Positions 8,988-19,862 of a stretch of 64,000 nucleotides of DNA are shown in pieces; position 1 is the stretch's first letter; every line of letters starts with the position of its first letter. The position numbers and the translations under genes are program-made. Under the pieces are notes generated by a model. The model was not told where the DNA came from. It saw only the letters and a program-made list of their open reading frames with translations, and did not search any database. This stretch comes from Pseudomonas fluorescens (GTDB lineage Bacteria > Pseudomonadota > Gammaproteobacteria > Pseudomonadales > Pseudomonadaceae), in NCBI RefSeq assembly GCF_001307275.1, contig NZ_CP012831.1:3154501-3218500 (forward strand), given 5' to 3'.

Positions 8988-10856
8988 ATGAACACTTACA
9001 TCCGCTGGTTCCAACGCATCATCTGGGTCGGGATTGTCATGAACATGTTCTTCGCGATCCCGGCGTTGTTCGCGCCGGCATTGCTGACGTCCATGATCGG
9101 CCTGCCACCTGTCTTGTCCGATCCCTGGCTGGAGAACGCCGGCATGTTGCTGGTGGGGATCAGCCTGTTCTACATGCCCTCGGGGTTCAACGCGCCGCGT
9201 TTCGTCGTGCATTCGTGGTTGTGCGTGCTGTCGCGGCTGGTGGCGGTGGTGTTCTGGATCTACCTGATCAACACCAATAACCAGGGCCAATTGTTTGTGC
9301 CGATGTTGATGGGCGACCTGAGCATGTTCCTGATCCTGGGCGTGCTGCTGTACCTGGGCAGCCCGGTGGCCAATCGTCCGCTGGCCCTGCTGTGCGCCGG
9401 TTGGCGGGAATGGCGCGCCGGCTGGGCGCTGCGCTGGCAGAGCCACGGGTTCAAGGTCGGCATGTTGGTGGTGGTCGTGTTGCTGGGTTTCATTGGCTAC
9501 CAGACCTGGTACCAAATGATCCGGGAGGTACCGCAACCGGATTTCGCCTCCGACGAAGACCATTACAAATACGCCGCCATCGGCCTGGGCATCGAGGCGC
9601 GGATTCCCTACTACCTGTTCGCCGTGCTGCCGCAAATGTGCCCGGAAAAACTGCCCAAGCCCGGCGGCTACGAAGTGTTCGGGTTTCTCTATGAAAACGG
9701 CAAAGACCTGCCCATCGGCATGGCCAAGCGCCAACTCGGTTACCCCACGGTCGAGCCCAATTGCGCCCTGTGTCACACCGGCTCCTACCGGGCCAATGCC
9801 ACTGACGTGGCAGTGCCGGTCGCCGCCGCGCCGGCCAATACCCTGCAACTGCAAGCCTTCCAGTGGTTCGCCTACGATTGCGCCAGCGACCCGAAATTCA
9901 CCCCCGAGGCGGTGATGGCGGCGATCAATGGCAAGTTCCAGCTGGGTTTTTTCGAAAAACTGTACAACCGTTACTTGATCATCCCGATGGCCAAGAGTGC
10001 GCTGCTCAAGCAGAAGCAGGCCTATGCCTGGCAGAAGCTGCGCCCGGCCCAGGGGCCAGGGCGGACCGACACCTTCAACCCGACCAAAATGGTGGTGTTC
10101 GGCTTCCCGGATGACTCCACCATCGGCACCGTGGATCTGCCACAGGTCTGGAACCAGAAACCCCGCGAGTCCATGTACCTGCATTGGGACGGCAATAACA
10201 ACCAGATCCACGAGCGCAACTACGCAGCGGCCATGGCCGTGGGCGCGACGCCGGAATCGGTGCTGCCGCCGAGTTTCAACCGGGTGACCAACTGGCTGCT
10301 GGGCCACAAGGCACCGGCCTGGCCGTTCGCCCTGGACCAGGCGAAAGTCACCCAGGGCAAACCGATCTGGGAGAAAAACTGCGCCGGTTGTCACGACTTC
10401 GGCCGCACCGATACAGGCCAGGTCACCACCAACATCGACCAGTTGGGCACTGATCCCCATCGCCTGAATTCCTTCACCACGGGCCTGGTGACGGCGTTCC
10501 ACGGCTTCAAGAAACCGCCGTTCGACTTTGGCGCCTACCGCAAGACCCAAAGCTACAGCAACACCCCCACCGACGGCATCTGGCTGCGGGCGCCGTACCT
10601 GCACAACGGTTCGGTGCCAACCCTGTGGGATTTGCTGCAAGCACCGGAACAGCGTCCGCAGGTGTTCTACACCGGCTCTGACATTTACGACCAGGAGAAG
10701 GTCGGCTTCGTCACCCGCGGTGCACAGATGAAAGCATCGGCGGATTTCAAATACGACACCCGCCTGGAAGGCAACCACAACGGCGGCCACCTGTATGGCA
10801 CGCAACTGTCGGACGTCGACAAACGGGCCCTGATCGAGTTCATGAAGACCCTGTAG
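8988..10856 (+). CDS. Membrane-anchored two-haem cytochrome c
   Basis: A 622-residue protein. The first about 180 residues hold roughly five hydrophobic segments (for example IIWVGIVMNMFFAIPALFA and VGMLVVVVLLGFIGYQTWY). Two haem-attachment motifs follow in the soluble part, CALCH at 259-263 and CAGCH at 465-469, and the second domain resembles the MauG/di-haem peroxidase and TonB-linked cytochrome families (TDGIWLRAPYLHNGSVPTLWDLL). Haem attachment implies that the soluble part is periplasmic. It sits between the GMC enzyme and a phosphoesterase on the same strand, so it probably takes electrons from the GMC enzyme or its product. The start follows AAGGAAAAGG. Confidence 0.8.
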   Translation: MNTYIRWFQRIIWVGIVMNMFFAIPALFAPALLTSMIGLPPVLSDPWLENAGMLLVGISLFYMPSGFNAPRFVVHSWLCVLSRLVAVVFWIYLINTNNQGQLFVPMLMGDLSMFLILGVLLYLGSPVANRPLALLCAGWREWRAGWALRWQSHGFKVGMLVVVVLLGFIGYQTWYQMIREVPQPDFASDEDHYKYAAIGLGIEARIPYYLFAVLPQMCPEKLPKPGGYEVFGFLYENGKDLPIGMAKRQLGYPTVEPNCALCHTGSYRANATDVAVPVAAAPANTLQLQAFQWFAYDCASDPKFTPEAVMAAINGKFQLGFFEKLYNRYLIIPMAKSALLKQKQAYAWQKLRPAQGPGRTDTFNPTKMVVFGFPDDSTIGTVDLPQVWNQKPRESMYLHWDGNNNQIHERNYAAAMAVGATPESVLPPSFNRVTNWLLGHKAPAWPFALDQAKVTQGKPIWEKNCAGCHDFGRTDTGQVTTNIDQLGTDPHRLNSFTTGLVTAFHGFKKPPFDFGAYRKTQSYSNTPTDGIWLRAPYLHNGSVPTLWDLLQAPEQRPQVFYTGSDIYDQEKVGFVTRGAQMKASADFKYDTRLEGNHNGGHLYGTQLSDVDKRALIEFMKTL

Positions 10857-10883
10857 CCCAGGGCATTGCGAAGGAGCGTTCAC

Positions 10884-12128
10884 ATGTCATTACTGCACCA
10901 TTGGGAACATGAGTTCGACAAGGTCAAGGTCCGCCTGCACGGGTTGGTCACGCGGCTGGAGATGTCCTGGAAGAAACTCGTCAACGACCTGGAACCCGAG
11001 GAGTTTCAGGCCATCGTCAAACTGCTGCAGCGCGGGCACGACCAGGCGCGGCACGTCATCGAGCATGGCGACCTCCCGGATGACGAGCCGGCCGTACCCT
11101 GGGAGCTGGCCCACGGCCTGTCGATCCTGAAGATCGGTAACCCCACGCCGTTGCCGCAAAGCGAAGACGAACTGCCGACCCGGGTGCTCAAGGACGGCAC
11201 CTTGCTCGGTTGTCGCAAATGGGAGCTGCTGGACCTGCTGTGGAGCGAGGCGCTGCTCAAGTGGATCGAGAACCTGCGCCATCACGCGCCGTTCGCCACC
11301 AACCCGGCGCTGGTGAAAATGGACAGCGACGTGGTGCTGGCCATCGCCGGCGACTGGGGCACCGGGCCGTTCGACAGTCACGCGCCGGCGGTGGCCGTGG
11401 CCAATCAGATGCAACTGGCCCAGGCTGACTTCACCATCCATCTGGGTGATGTGTATTACGCCGGCACCCATTCCCAGGAAGACGTCGACATGGTCGGCTG
11501 GCCCCAGGGCAAGCACGGCTCGTTCACCCTCAACTCCAACCACGAGATGTACAGCGGTGCCCACGGTTATTTCAAGGAACTGGCCAAGCGTTTTCCGGTG
11601 CAGCAAGGCACCAGCTACTTTGCCTTGTACAACGACGATTGGCTGGTGGTTGGCCTGGACAGTGCCTACGCCTCGGACGCGATGAACCTGTACATGGACG
11701 GCACCCTCAACACCCAGCAGATCGAGTGGATGAAAACCCTGCCCAAGCGCAAGAAGTTGATGGTGCTCAGTCATCATCAGGGCTTCGATATTTCCGGACA
11801 CAACAAGACCGCCCTCTACCAACCGGTGTGCGATGCCCTGGGGCGTGAGCCGGACTACTGGTATTGGGGGCATTTGCATAACGGCATCTGCTACGCCACC
11901 CAGGGCGGGCTGCATGCGCGCTGCGCCGGGCATGGGGCGATTCCCTACGGCACCACCAGCGAGCTGAACGGGCATGCCCGGGTGCTGTGGTCGGAGACTC
12001 AATTGGCGGGGGACGAGGCGTATCCGGAGCGGGTGCTGAATGGGTACGTGAAGGTGCGGTTGGTGGGGGAGAACATCGAAGAGACGTTTTATGGGGAGGA
12101 TGGCAGTGTGCGGTGGTCTTCCAAGTAG
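10884..12128 (+). CDS. Calcineurin-like metallophosphoesterase
   Basis: A 414-residue protein with the metal-binding motifs in order: AGDWG (Asp157), GDVYYAG (Asp189), SNHEM (Asn219, His220), SHHQ (His297, His298) and GHLHN (His330, His332). The first motif is D-x-G rather than the D-x-H of most family members, as in purple-acid-phosphatase-type sequences. The first 140 residues are a helical region of unknown role (LLHHWEHEFDKVKVRLHGL). No signal peptide is visible, so it is probably cytoplasmic. The start at 10884 follows GAAGGAG. It lies 27 bases after the cytochrome gene, in one operon with it. Confidence 0.82.
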   Translation: MSLLHHWEHEFDKVKVRLHGLVTRLEMSWKKLVNDLEPEEFQAIVKLLQRGHDQARHVIEHGDLPDDEPAVPWELAHGLSILKIGNPTPLPQSEDELPTRVLKDGTLLGCRKWELLDLLWSEALLKWIENLRHHAPFATNPALVKMDSDVVLAIAGDWGTGPFDSHAPAVAVANQMQLAQADFTIHLGDVYYAGTHSQEDVDMVGWPQGKHGSFTLNSNHEMYSGAHGYFKELAKRFPVQQGTSYFALYNDDWLVVGLDSAYASDAMNLYMDGTLNTQQIEWMKTLPKRKKLMVLSHHQGFDISGHNKTALYQPVCDALGREPDYWYWGHLHNGICYATQGGLHARCAGHGAIPYGTTSELNGHARVLWSETQLAGDEAYPERVLNGYVKVRLVGENIEETFYGEDGSVRWSSK

Positions 12129-12148
12129 ACGGTGAGTGTCAGGCCGTT

Positions 12149-12220
12149 ATCGCGAGCAAGCTCGCTCCCACAGGTTTGTGAACGACACAGAACCCCTGTG
12201 GGAGCGAGCTTGCTCGCGAT
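12149..12220. repeat. REP pair, family A, reversed order (- then +)
   Basis: Two cores back to back between the convergent ends of the phosphoesterase and gbcA; the resulting stem could act as a transcription barrier. Confidence 0.85.
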
Positions 12221-12229
12221 GCTTCTGAC

Positions 12230-13522
12230 TTAGCCCTGGACCGGAACGCCCTTGAGGTACGGCGCTGGCTCGGCCCCGAGGTTGTTGAGCATGCGCTCGC
12301 TGTACCAGTCCACGAAGTTCACCACGCCGAACTCATAGGTCTTGGAGTACGGGCCAGGCTGGTAGGCGGTGGAGTTGATGCCGCGCTGGTTTTCTTCGGC
12401 CAGGCGACGGTCCTGGTCGTTGGTGGCGTCCCAGACCTGGCGCATGCGCGCGACGTCGTAGTCCACGCCTTCGACCGCGTCCTTGTGCACCAGCCACTTG
12501 GTGGTGACCATGGTTTCCTGGGCGCTGATCGGCCACACGGTGAACACGATGATGTGGTCGCCCATGCAGTGGTTCCACGAGTGCGGCAGGTGCAGGATGC
12601 GCATCGAGCCCAGATCCGGGTTCTTGATGCGACCCATCAGCTTGGCGCAGCCTTGCTTGCCGTCCATGGTCATCGACACGGTGCCCTTGAGCAGCGGCAT
12701 GCGCACGATACGGTTGCGCAGGCCGAAGCTGGCGTGGGCGTAAGGGATCTTCTCGGCGTCCCAGGCGGCGGCGGAGGCGGCCACGTGGTCCTTGAAGGCC
12801 TGGTCGGCCCGCGGGTCGGTGACGTCGTCCCATTCCAGCAGGGTCTTGAGCAATTCCGGGTGCGAACCGCCGCAGTGGTAGCACTCGCGGTTGTTTTCCA
12901 GCACCAGCTTCCAGTTGGCCTTTTCCATCAAGGTGGTTTGCACCGCCACCTTGGTGTTTTCCATGTCGTACGGTTCCATGTAGTGGTTCAGCGTCGACAG
13001 GAAATCATCGATGGCCGGCGGATTCTCGGCCAGGCTGATGAAGATGTAGCCGCCCGCGGTCTTCACGTTCACAGGCTTGAGGCCGTACTGCTTCATGTCG
13101 AAGTCGGCGCCCATCTCGGTGCCGGCGAACAGCAGGCGACCGTCCAGCTCGTAGGTCCACTGGTGGTAGTGGCAGACCAGTTTGGCGACCTTGCCCTTTT
13201 CGCTGGTGCACAGCCGCGAACCGCGGTGGCGGCAGACGTTGTGGAAAGCGTGGACCACACCGTCGGCACCGCGAATCACGATGATGGGGTTCTTGCCGAC
13301 TTGCAGGGTCAGGTAGTTGCCCTTGGCCGGGATCTCGCAGGTCATGCCGGCGATCAACCATTCCTTCTGGAAGATTTCCTGCATATCGATATCGAACAGG
13401 CGCTCATCGCTGTAGAACGGTTGTGGCAGCGAGAAGGTGCGCTCGCGCTCTTGCAGCATTTGCGCGGTGGCCTTGCGTGCGGGTTCCAGCGGATCGCCCA
13501 GGCTCAGGGTAGTGGTGTCCAT
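12230..13522 (-). CDS. gbcA: Glycine betaine monooxygenase, Rieske oxygenase subunit GbcA
   Basis: A 430-residue Rieske non-haem iron oxygenase. The 2Fe-2S ligands are Cys97/His99 (CRHRGSRL) and Cys117/His120 (CHYHQW); the catalytic iron site is in NNRECYHCGGSH. With GbcB it removes one methyl of glycine betaine to give dimethylglycine and formaldehyde, the step before DgcAB. I chose the start at 13522 (MDTTTLSLGDP) after GAGGATAAAACG; frame open further upstream has no family similarity. It diverges from gbcB, as in P. aeruginosa, where GbdR activates both genes. Order and motifs make the assignment firm. Confidence 0.93.
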   Translation of the reverse strand: MDTTTLSLGDPLEPARKATAQMLQERERTFSLPQPFYSDERLFDIDMQEIFQKEWLIAGMTCEIPAKGNYLTLQVGKNPIIVIRGADGVVHAFHNVCRHRGSRLCTSEKGKVAKLVCHYHQWTYELDGRLLFAGTEMGADFDMKQYGLKPVNVKTAGGYIFISLAENPPAIDDFLSTLNHYMEPYDMENTKVAVQTTLMEKANWKLVLENNRECYHCGGSHPELLKTLLEWDDVTDPRADQAFKDHVAASAAAWDAEKIPYAHASFGLRNRIVRMPLLKGTVSMTMDGKQGCAKLMGRIKNPDLGSMRILHLPHSWNHCMGDHIIVFTVWPISAQETMVTTKWLVHKDAVEGVDYDVARMRQVWDATNDQDRRLAEENQRGINSTAYQPGPYSKTYEFGVVNFVDWYSERMLNNLGAEPAPYLKGVPVQG

Positions 13523-13806
13523 CGTTTTATCCTCGTGGCCCTCTAAGCGGAGCCGGTGAAAATGACTAATCGGTTGTGCTACGCAAGGCAGAAAACTTTG
13601 TTTATCTGTTGGGGCGAGTGTGGGGCCGCGCAGGGGCCGAACCTTATCCATGGGCGACATGGCCCAATCTGTTCCCGACGCGCAAGCCCCGGTAGTTAAG
13701 GGCTGGTCGCGATAAGTATGTGAATGTCGCAGATAGGTAAATGGTCACCCAGGCGCCTGCGCACAATCGCCATCATGAAGGCCGACAGTCGGCCGTGGAG
13801 ATCAGC
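13523..13806. promoter_or_regulatory. Divergent gbcA/gbcB control region
   Basis: About 280 bp between divergent genes that must hold both promoters. The segment GCGATAAGTATGTGAATG with flanking GCGA/TCGC (13709-13730) forms a weak inverted repeat. I cannot identify a GbdR site with confidence. Confidence 0.5.
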
Positions 13807-14907
13807 ATGTCCAATAACTTCCTGAACCCGGTCACTACCCAGACCTGGGCCAATGGCCGACATATCGTACGTTGCGTCAAAGTCATCCAGGAAACCTGGG
13901 ATGTGCGCACCTTCTGCTTCATGGCCGATCAGCCGATCATGTTCTTTTTCAAGCCGGGGCAATTCGTCACCCTGGAGCTGGAAATCGAAGGCCAGCCGAT
14001 CATGCGCTCCTACACCATCTCCAGTTCGCCGTCGGTGCCCTACAGCTTCTCGGTCACCATCAAGCGCGTGCCGGGGGGCAAGGTCTCCAACTGGTTGCAC
14101 GATACCCTGCATGAAGGCCAGGAGCTGGCGGTGCACGGGCCGGTGGGGTTGTTCAACGCCATCGATTTCCCGAGCCCGAAAGTCCTGTACCTGAGCGGTG
14201 GCGTGGGAATCACGCCGTGCATGTCCATGGCTCGCTGGTTCTACGACACCAACGCCAATGTCGACATGACCTTCATCCACAGCGCCCGGTCGCCCAAGGA
14301 CATCATCTACCACCGCGAGCTGGAACACATGGCGTCGCGGATCGACAACTTCAGCCTGCACCTGATCTGTGAAAAGCATGGCCTGGGCGAGCCTTGGGCC
14401 GGGTATCGCGGTTACCTGAACCACAAGATGCTGGAATTGATGGTGCCCGACTTCCTCGAGCGCGAAGTGTTCTGTTGCGGCCCGACCCCGTACATGACCG
14501 CGGTCAAGCGCCTGCTGGAAGCGGCTGGCTACGACATGAAGCGTTACCACGAGGAATCCTTCGGCGCCACGCCACCGGAAGCCCGTGCCGACGCCGTGGA
14601 ACAGGCCGAACAGGCGGCCGACGCGCCGGAAGTCGATGCGGCGGACCTGCACCTGGTGGAATTCACTTCCTCTGGCAAGAGCATCCGCGTGGGCCCGGGC
14701 GAAACCGTGCACGCCGCCGCCGCCAAGCTCGGCATGATGATCCCCAAGGCCTGCGGCATGGGCATCTGCGGTACCTGCAAGGTGCTGAAGCTGGGCGGGG
14801 AAGTGGAGATGGATCACAACGGCGGGATCACCGAGGACGACGAGGCCGAGGGCTACATCCTGTCGTGCTGCAGCGTGCCGAAGGGGGATGTGCGGATCGA
14901 ATTCTGA
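13807..14907 (+). CDS. gbcB: Glycine betaine monooxygenase reductase subunit GbcB
   Basis: A 366-residue reductase with an N-terminal ferredoxin-NADP reductase-type FAD/NAD module (MRSYTISSSPS for flavin, YLSGGVGITPCMSMARWF for the nucleotide) and a C-terminal plant-type 2Fe-2S ferredoxin with Cys316, Cys321, Cys324 and Cys354. It moves electrons from NAD(P)H to the Rieske centre of GbcA. I set the start at 13807 (MSNNFLNPV) after GTGGAGAT; a start 66 bases upstream would add residues lacking family character. It is divergent from gbcA. Confidence 0.92.
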   Translation: MSNNFLNPVTTQTWANGRHIVRCVKVIQETWDVRTFCFMADQPIMFFFKPGQFVTLELEIEGQPIMRSYTISSSPSVPYSFSVTIKRVPGGKVSNWLHDTLHEGQELAVHGPVGLFNAIDFPSPKVLYLSGGVGITPCMSMARWFYDTNANVDMTFIHSARSPKDIIYHRELEHMASRIDNFSLHLICEKHGLGEPWAGYRGYLNHKMLELMVPDFLEREVFCCGPTPYMTAVKRLLEAAGYDMKRYHEESFGATPPEARADAVEQAEQAADAPEVDAADLHLVEFTSSGKSIRVGPGETVHAAAAKLGMMIPKACGMGICGTCKVLKLGGEVEMDHNGGITEDDEAEGYILSCCSVPKGDVRIEF

Positions 14908-14924
14908 TGCTGCAGTGAGCCCCC

Positions 14925-15045
14925 TGTGGCGAGGGAGCTTGCTCGCGCTCGGCTGCGCAGCAGTCGTCATCCGGTAAACACGAGCTACCTGATACACCGC
15001 ATGGGGCTGCTACGCAGCCCAGCGGGAGCAAGCTCCCTCGCCACA
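14925..15045. repeat. Paired REP, family B
   Basis: A second family, core GGCGAGGGAGCTTGCTC, here with its inverted partner GAGCAAGCTCCCTCGCC and internal arms GCTGCGCAGCAG / CTGCTACGCAGC. It lies between the convergent gbcB and ltaE ends. Confidence 0.85.
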
Positions 15046-15082
15046 AAAGGCGCCCAAAGCCACCCAGGCTCTGGGTGGTCAC

Positions 15083-16123
15083 TTAAAGGCTCATCACTTC
15101 CCGAATATCCGCCGCCAATTCCCGCACCCGCGCTTCTTCGGTGTCCCACGAGCACATGAACCGTGCGCCGCCCTTGCCGATGAAGGTGTAGAAGCGCCAG
15201 CCCTTGGCGGTCAGCGCGGCGATGGCCGGTTCCGACAGTTGCAGGAAAACGCCGTTGGCCTGGACCGGGAACATCAGTTCCACGCCGGGAATGTCGTTGA
15301 CCAGTTCTGCCAGCAATTGGGCGCAGTGGTTGGCGTGGCGGGCGTGTTTGAGCCAGGCGTCGTTTTGCAGCAGGCCGACCCAGGGCGCCGACAGGAAGCG
15401 CATTTTCGACGCCAGTTGCCCGGCCTGTTTGCAGCGGTAGTCGAAATCCACGGCCAGGTCATGGTTGAAGAACAGGATCGCCTCGCCCACCGCCATGCCG
15501 TTCTTGGTGCCGCCAAAGCACAGCACGTCCACGCCGACCTTCCAGGTCAGGTCCGCCGGGGAGCAGCCGAGGAAGGCGCAGGCGTTGGAAAAGCGCGCGC
15601 CGTCCATGTGCAGGTTCAGCCCCAGTTCCTTGCAGGTGACGCTGATGGCGCGGATTTCATCCGGCGTGTAGACGCTGCCGACTTCCGTGGCTTGGGTCAG
15701 GGTGACGACCCGAGGCTTGGGGTAGTGGATGTCCTGGCGCTTGAGGGCGATCTCGCGGATCGCCTCGGGGGTCAGCTTGCCGTTTTCAGTACGTGCCAGC
15801 AGCAGCTTGGAGCCGTTGGAGAAGAACTCCGGTGCACCGCATTCGTCGGTTTCGACGTGGGCGGTTTCCGAGCAGATCACGCTGTGATAACTCTGGCACA
15901 GCGAGGACAGGGCCAGGGAGTTGGCCGCCGTGCCGTTGAACGCGAAGAACACTTCGCAGTCGGTTTCGAACAAGGCCCGGAAATCGTCCGCCGCGCGGTG
16001 GGTCCACTCATCGTCGCCGTAGGCACGTTGATGACCCTGGTTGGCTTCTTCCATGGCGGCCCAGGCTTCGGGGCAAATGCCGGAATAGTTGTCGCTGGCA
16101 AACTGTTGACTCTTGTCGGTCAT
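15083..16123 (-). CDS. ltaE: Low-specificity L-threonine aldolase
   Basis: A 346-residue PLP enzyme of the threonine aldolase family. The PLP lysine is in CFGGTKNGMAVGEA and the cofactor region in HMDGARFSNACAFL. It splits L-threonine or L-allo-threonine to glycine and acetaldehyde, so it feeds the same glycine pool as the surrounding betaine/sarcosine genes. The start at 16123 follows AGGAGCAAGGCC. It is a single gene on the minus strand between gbcB and the TraX-like gene. A PAO1 counterpart lies in the same cluster. Confidence 0.88.
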   Translation of the reverse strand: MTDKSQQFASDNYSGICPEAWAAMEEANQGHQRAYGDDEWTHRAADDFRALFETDCEVFFAFNGTAANSLALSSLCQSYHSVICSETAHVETDECGAPEFFSNGSKLLLARTENGKLTPEAIREIALKRQDIHYPKPRVVTLTQATEVGSVYTPDEIRAISVTCKELGLNLHMDGARFSNACAFLGCSPADLTWKVGVDVLCFGGTKNGMAVGEAILFFNHDLAVDFDYRCKQAGQLASKMRFLSAPWVGLLQNDAWLKHARHANHCAQLLAELVNDIPGVELMFPVQANGVFLQLSEPAIAALTAKGWRFYTFIGKGGARFMCSWDTEEARVRELAADIREVMSL

Positions 16124-16317
16124 GGCCTTGCTCCTGAATAGAGAGTCCTGGATAAAGAGATCCCTGGCGGAATGCCCGGATGGGGCGTTCCCTGGTTCGG
16201 CGTGTTTGGGTCCACAGCGCCGTGGTCGATACTGGTGCGCACTTTACCCAAGATTAGTGGGGGAACACACCGGATGTTTCTGTCGGAAAGTATCAATCTC
16301 GTCGCGCGGCTTTATAC

Positions 16318-17022
16318 ATGAGCCGGCGTGACGGGGCCCTGGACCTGCTCAAGTGGTTGGCTCTTTTGTCGATGGTCCTCGATCATCTGCGATATGTCGG
16401 TTTTTCCGTCGATTGGCTCTATGTGCCGGGACGCTTGGCATTCCCGTGGTTCTGCCTGGCGATGGCGGCGAATCTGGCGCGCAGGGGTGCCAGCGCCGCT
16501 CCATGGCGGTACCTGGGCTGGCTGCTGCTATTCAGTGCCGTCAGCGAAATCCCCTACCGCTTGTTCATTCCTGATCCCACCACCCTGAATGTGATGCCAA
16601 CCCTGGTGCTGGGATTGTTGGTGGCGCGCTGTTGGCAAACGCCCACCCTGGAGGCGCGATGCCTGGCGGTGATGGCGTTGCTGTTGGCGGCGCTGTTTTC
16701 GTCGCAGTTGATGTTCGGTTTCTTCGGTGTGCTGCTGCCGCTGGCGATGTTGCTGGTATTCAAGCGTCCCTTGTACATGGCGCTGTTGCCGGGGCTGGTC
16801 TGCGTGGCGGCCAACCAATGGCGAGTATTGTATGGCGCGGCGTGGTTGGGAGATGGGGTGGCGTTGTGGGGGCTGGTGGCTTGCCTGATCGCGCCATGGC
16901 TTGGGCAGGTGCTTTTGCGACATGCCGGTCGTTTTCATCCACCGGCGATGCGGCGCTGGGCCTATGGCCTTTATCCAGCGCATTTCCTGCTATTGCTCGC
17001 GGTTCGCCAGGTCGCTGCTTAA
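16318..17022 (+). CDS. TraX family membrane protein
   Basis: A 234-residue, very hydrophobic protein with about seven or eight membrane segments. It begins [23 protein letters not shown], the N-terminal signature of TraX/acyltransferase-3-related proteins, and ends with [19 protein letters not shown], also characteristic. TraX acetylates F-pilin in conjugative plasmids, but chromosomal copies such as this are of unknown role. There is no conjugation gene nearby. No good ribosome site is seen before the start. Confidence 0.78.
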   Translation: MSRRDGALDLLKWLALLSMVLDHLRYVGFSVDWLYVPGRLAFPWFCLAMAANLARRGASAAPWRYLGWLLLFSAVSEIPYRLFIPDPTTLNVMPTLVLGLLVARCWQTPTLEARCLAVMALLLAALFSSQLMFGFFGVLLPLAMLLVFKRPLYMALLPGLVCVAANQWRVLYGAAWLGDGVALWGLVACLIAPWLGQVLLRHAGRFHPPAMRRWAYGLYPAHFLLLLAVRQVAA

Positions 17023-17053
17023 CCCTGCGGGAACTGTATTTTGGGAACAGGCC

Positions 17054-17140
17054 TGTGGGAGCAAGGCTTGCCCGCGATGAAAGCGCCGCGGTCTCCCATG
17101 GATCGCGGCGCCTGGATCGCGAGCAAGCTTTGCTCCCACA
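17054..17140. repeat. REPIN, family A variant
   Basis: Paired inverted cores of the variant GGGAGCAAGGCTTGCCCGCG, span 87 bp. Confidence 0.85.
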
Positions 17141-17322
17141 GTGCTATCGCGCAGGCCTTGCTCTCCGACTCTTTGATCCCATGTCGTAAACGCACCTTTG
17201 CGTGGCGTCCATAGGCATTTGACATGCCTGCGCCAGCCATACCATCGCATCCAAAGGGCACGACCGAATGGTCCGTGCCTCACCGAGACGAAAGGCGCAC
17301 CGCCGCCGCTGGGAGAGACGCG
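17141..17322 (+). promoter_or_regulatory. Leader region of the glyA-sox operon
   Basis: About 180 bp containing the presumed operon promoter. GCACGACCGAATGGTCCGTGC (17260-17280) contains an imperfect palindrome, GGACCATTCGGTC-like on the other strand. In P. aeruginosa this promoter answers to sarcosine (SouR) and betaine/dimethylglycine (GbdR); I cannot place their sites. Confidence 0.4.
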
Positions 17323-18576
<1,254 letters not shown>

Positions 18577-18597
18577 GTCGGTTTTGGAGTAATGACT

Positions 18598-19848
18598 ATG
18601 CAACGCTATTCGGGCTTCGGCCTCTTCAAACACTCACTCAGCCATCACGAAAACTGGCAGCGGATGTGGCGCACGCCGACCCCGAAAAAGGTCTACGACG
18701 TGGTCATCGTCGGCGGTGGCGGGCATGGTCTGGCGACCGCCTACTACCTGGCCAAGGAACACGGCATCACCAACGTGGCGGTGGTCGAGAAGGGCTGGTT
18801 GGGCGGCGGTAACACCGCGCGCAACACCACCATCGTGCGCTCCAACTACTTGTGGGACGAATCGGCCCACCTGTACGAACACGCGATGAAACTCTGGGAA
18901 GGCCTGTCCCAGGACCTGAACTACAACGTGATGTTCTCCCAGCGTGGCGTCTACAACCTGTGCCACACCCTGCAGGACATCCGTGATTCCGAGCGTCGCG
19001 TCAGCGCCAACCGCCTCAACGGCGTGGATGGCGAGCTGCTCAACGCCAAGCAAGTGGCCGACGAGATCCCGTACCTGGATTGCTCGAAAAACACCCGCTA
19101 CCCGGTGATGGGCGCCACCGTCCAGCGTCGCGGCGGCGTGGCCCGTCACGATGCCGTGGCCTGGGGCTTTGCCCGGGCGGCGGACGCGTTGGGCGTGGAC
19201 TTGATCCAGCAGACCGAAGTGATCGGTTTCCGCAAGGAAAACGGCGTGTGCATCGGCGTGGAAACCAACAAGGGCTTCATCGGCGCCAAGCGCGTCGGCG
19301 TGGTGACCGCCGGTAACTCCGGGCACATGGCCAAGCTCGCGGGCTTCCGCCTGCCGATCGAATCCCATCCGCTGCAAGCGTTGGTGTCCGAGCCGATCAA
19401 GCCGATCATCGACAGCGTGATCATGTCCAACGCCGTGCACGGCTACATCAGCCAGTCCGACAAGGGCGACCTGGTGATCGGTGCCGGTATCGACGGCTAC
19501 AACGGCTACGGCCAGCGTGGCTCGTACCCGGTGATCGAGCACACGGTCCAGGCCATCGTCGAGATGTTCCCGGTGTTGTCCCGCGTACGCATGAACCGCC
19601 AGTGGGGCGGTATCGTCGACACCACGCCAGATGCCTGCCCGATCATCTCCAAGACCCCGGTGCCGAACATGTTCTTCAACTGCGGTTGGGGCACCGGCGG
19701 CTTCAAGGCCACTCCGGGTTCAGGCAACGTCTTCGCTGCAAGCCTGGCCAAGGGTGAAATGCACCCGCTGGCCGCGCCGTTTTCCATCGACCGTTTCCAC
19801 AACGGCGCACTGATCGACGAACACGGCGCTGCTGCCGTCGCCCACTAA
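18598..19848 (+). CDS. soxB: Heterotetrameric sarcosine oxidase, beta subunit
   Basis: A 416-residue flavoprotein with the FAD motif [17 protein letters not shown]. In the tetrameric enzyme this subunit binds FAD and, through a histidine, covalent FMN at the alpha-beta interface, and holds the sarcosine site. The enzyme converts sarcosine, THF and oxygen to glycine, 5,10-methylene-THF and hydrogen peroxide. I chose the start at 18598 ([13 protein letters not shown]), about 9 bases after GGAG; an ATG six bases earlier is too close to it. It follows glyA by 21 bases. Confidence 0.93.
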   Translation: MQRYSGFGLFKHSLSHHENWQRMWRTPTPKKVYDVVIVGGGGHGLATAYYLAKEHGITNVAVVEKGWLGGGNTARNTTIVRSNYLWDESAHLYEHAMKLWEGLSQDLNYNVMFSQRGVYNLCHTLQDIRDSERRVSANRLNGVDGELLNAKQVADEIPYLDCSKNTRYPVMGATVQRRGGVARHDAVAWGFARAADALGVDLIQQTEVIGFRKENGVCIGVETNKGFIGAKRVGVVTAGNSGHMAKLAGFRLPIESHPLQALVSEPIKPIIDSVIMSNAVHGYISQSDKGDLVIGAGIDGYNGYGQRGSYPVIEHTVQAIVEMFPVLSRVRMNRQWGGIVDTTPDACPIISKTPVPNMFFNCGWGTGGFKATPGSGNVFAASLAKGEMHPLAAPFSIDRFHNGALIDEHGAAAVAH

Positions 19849-19862
19849 CAGGAGAAATCCCT

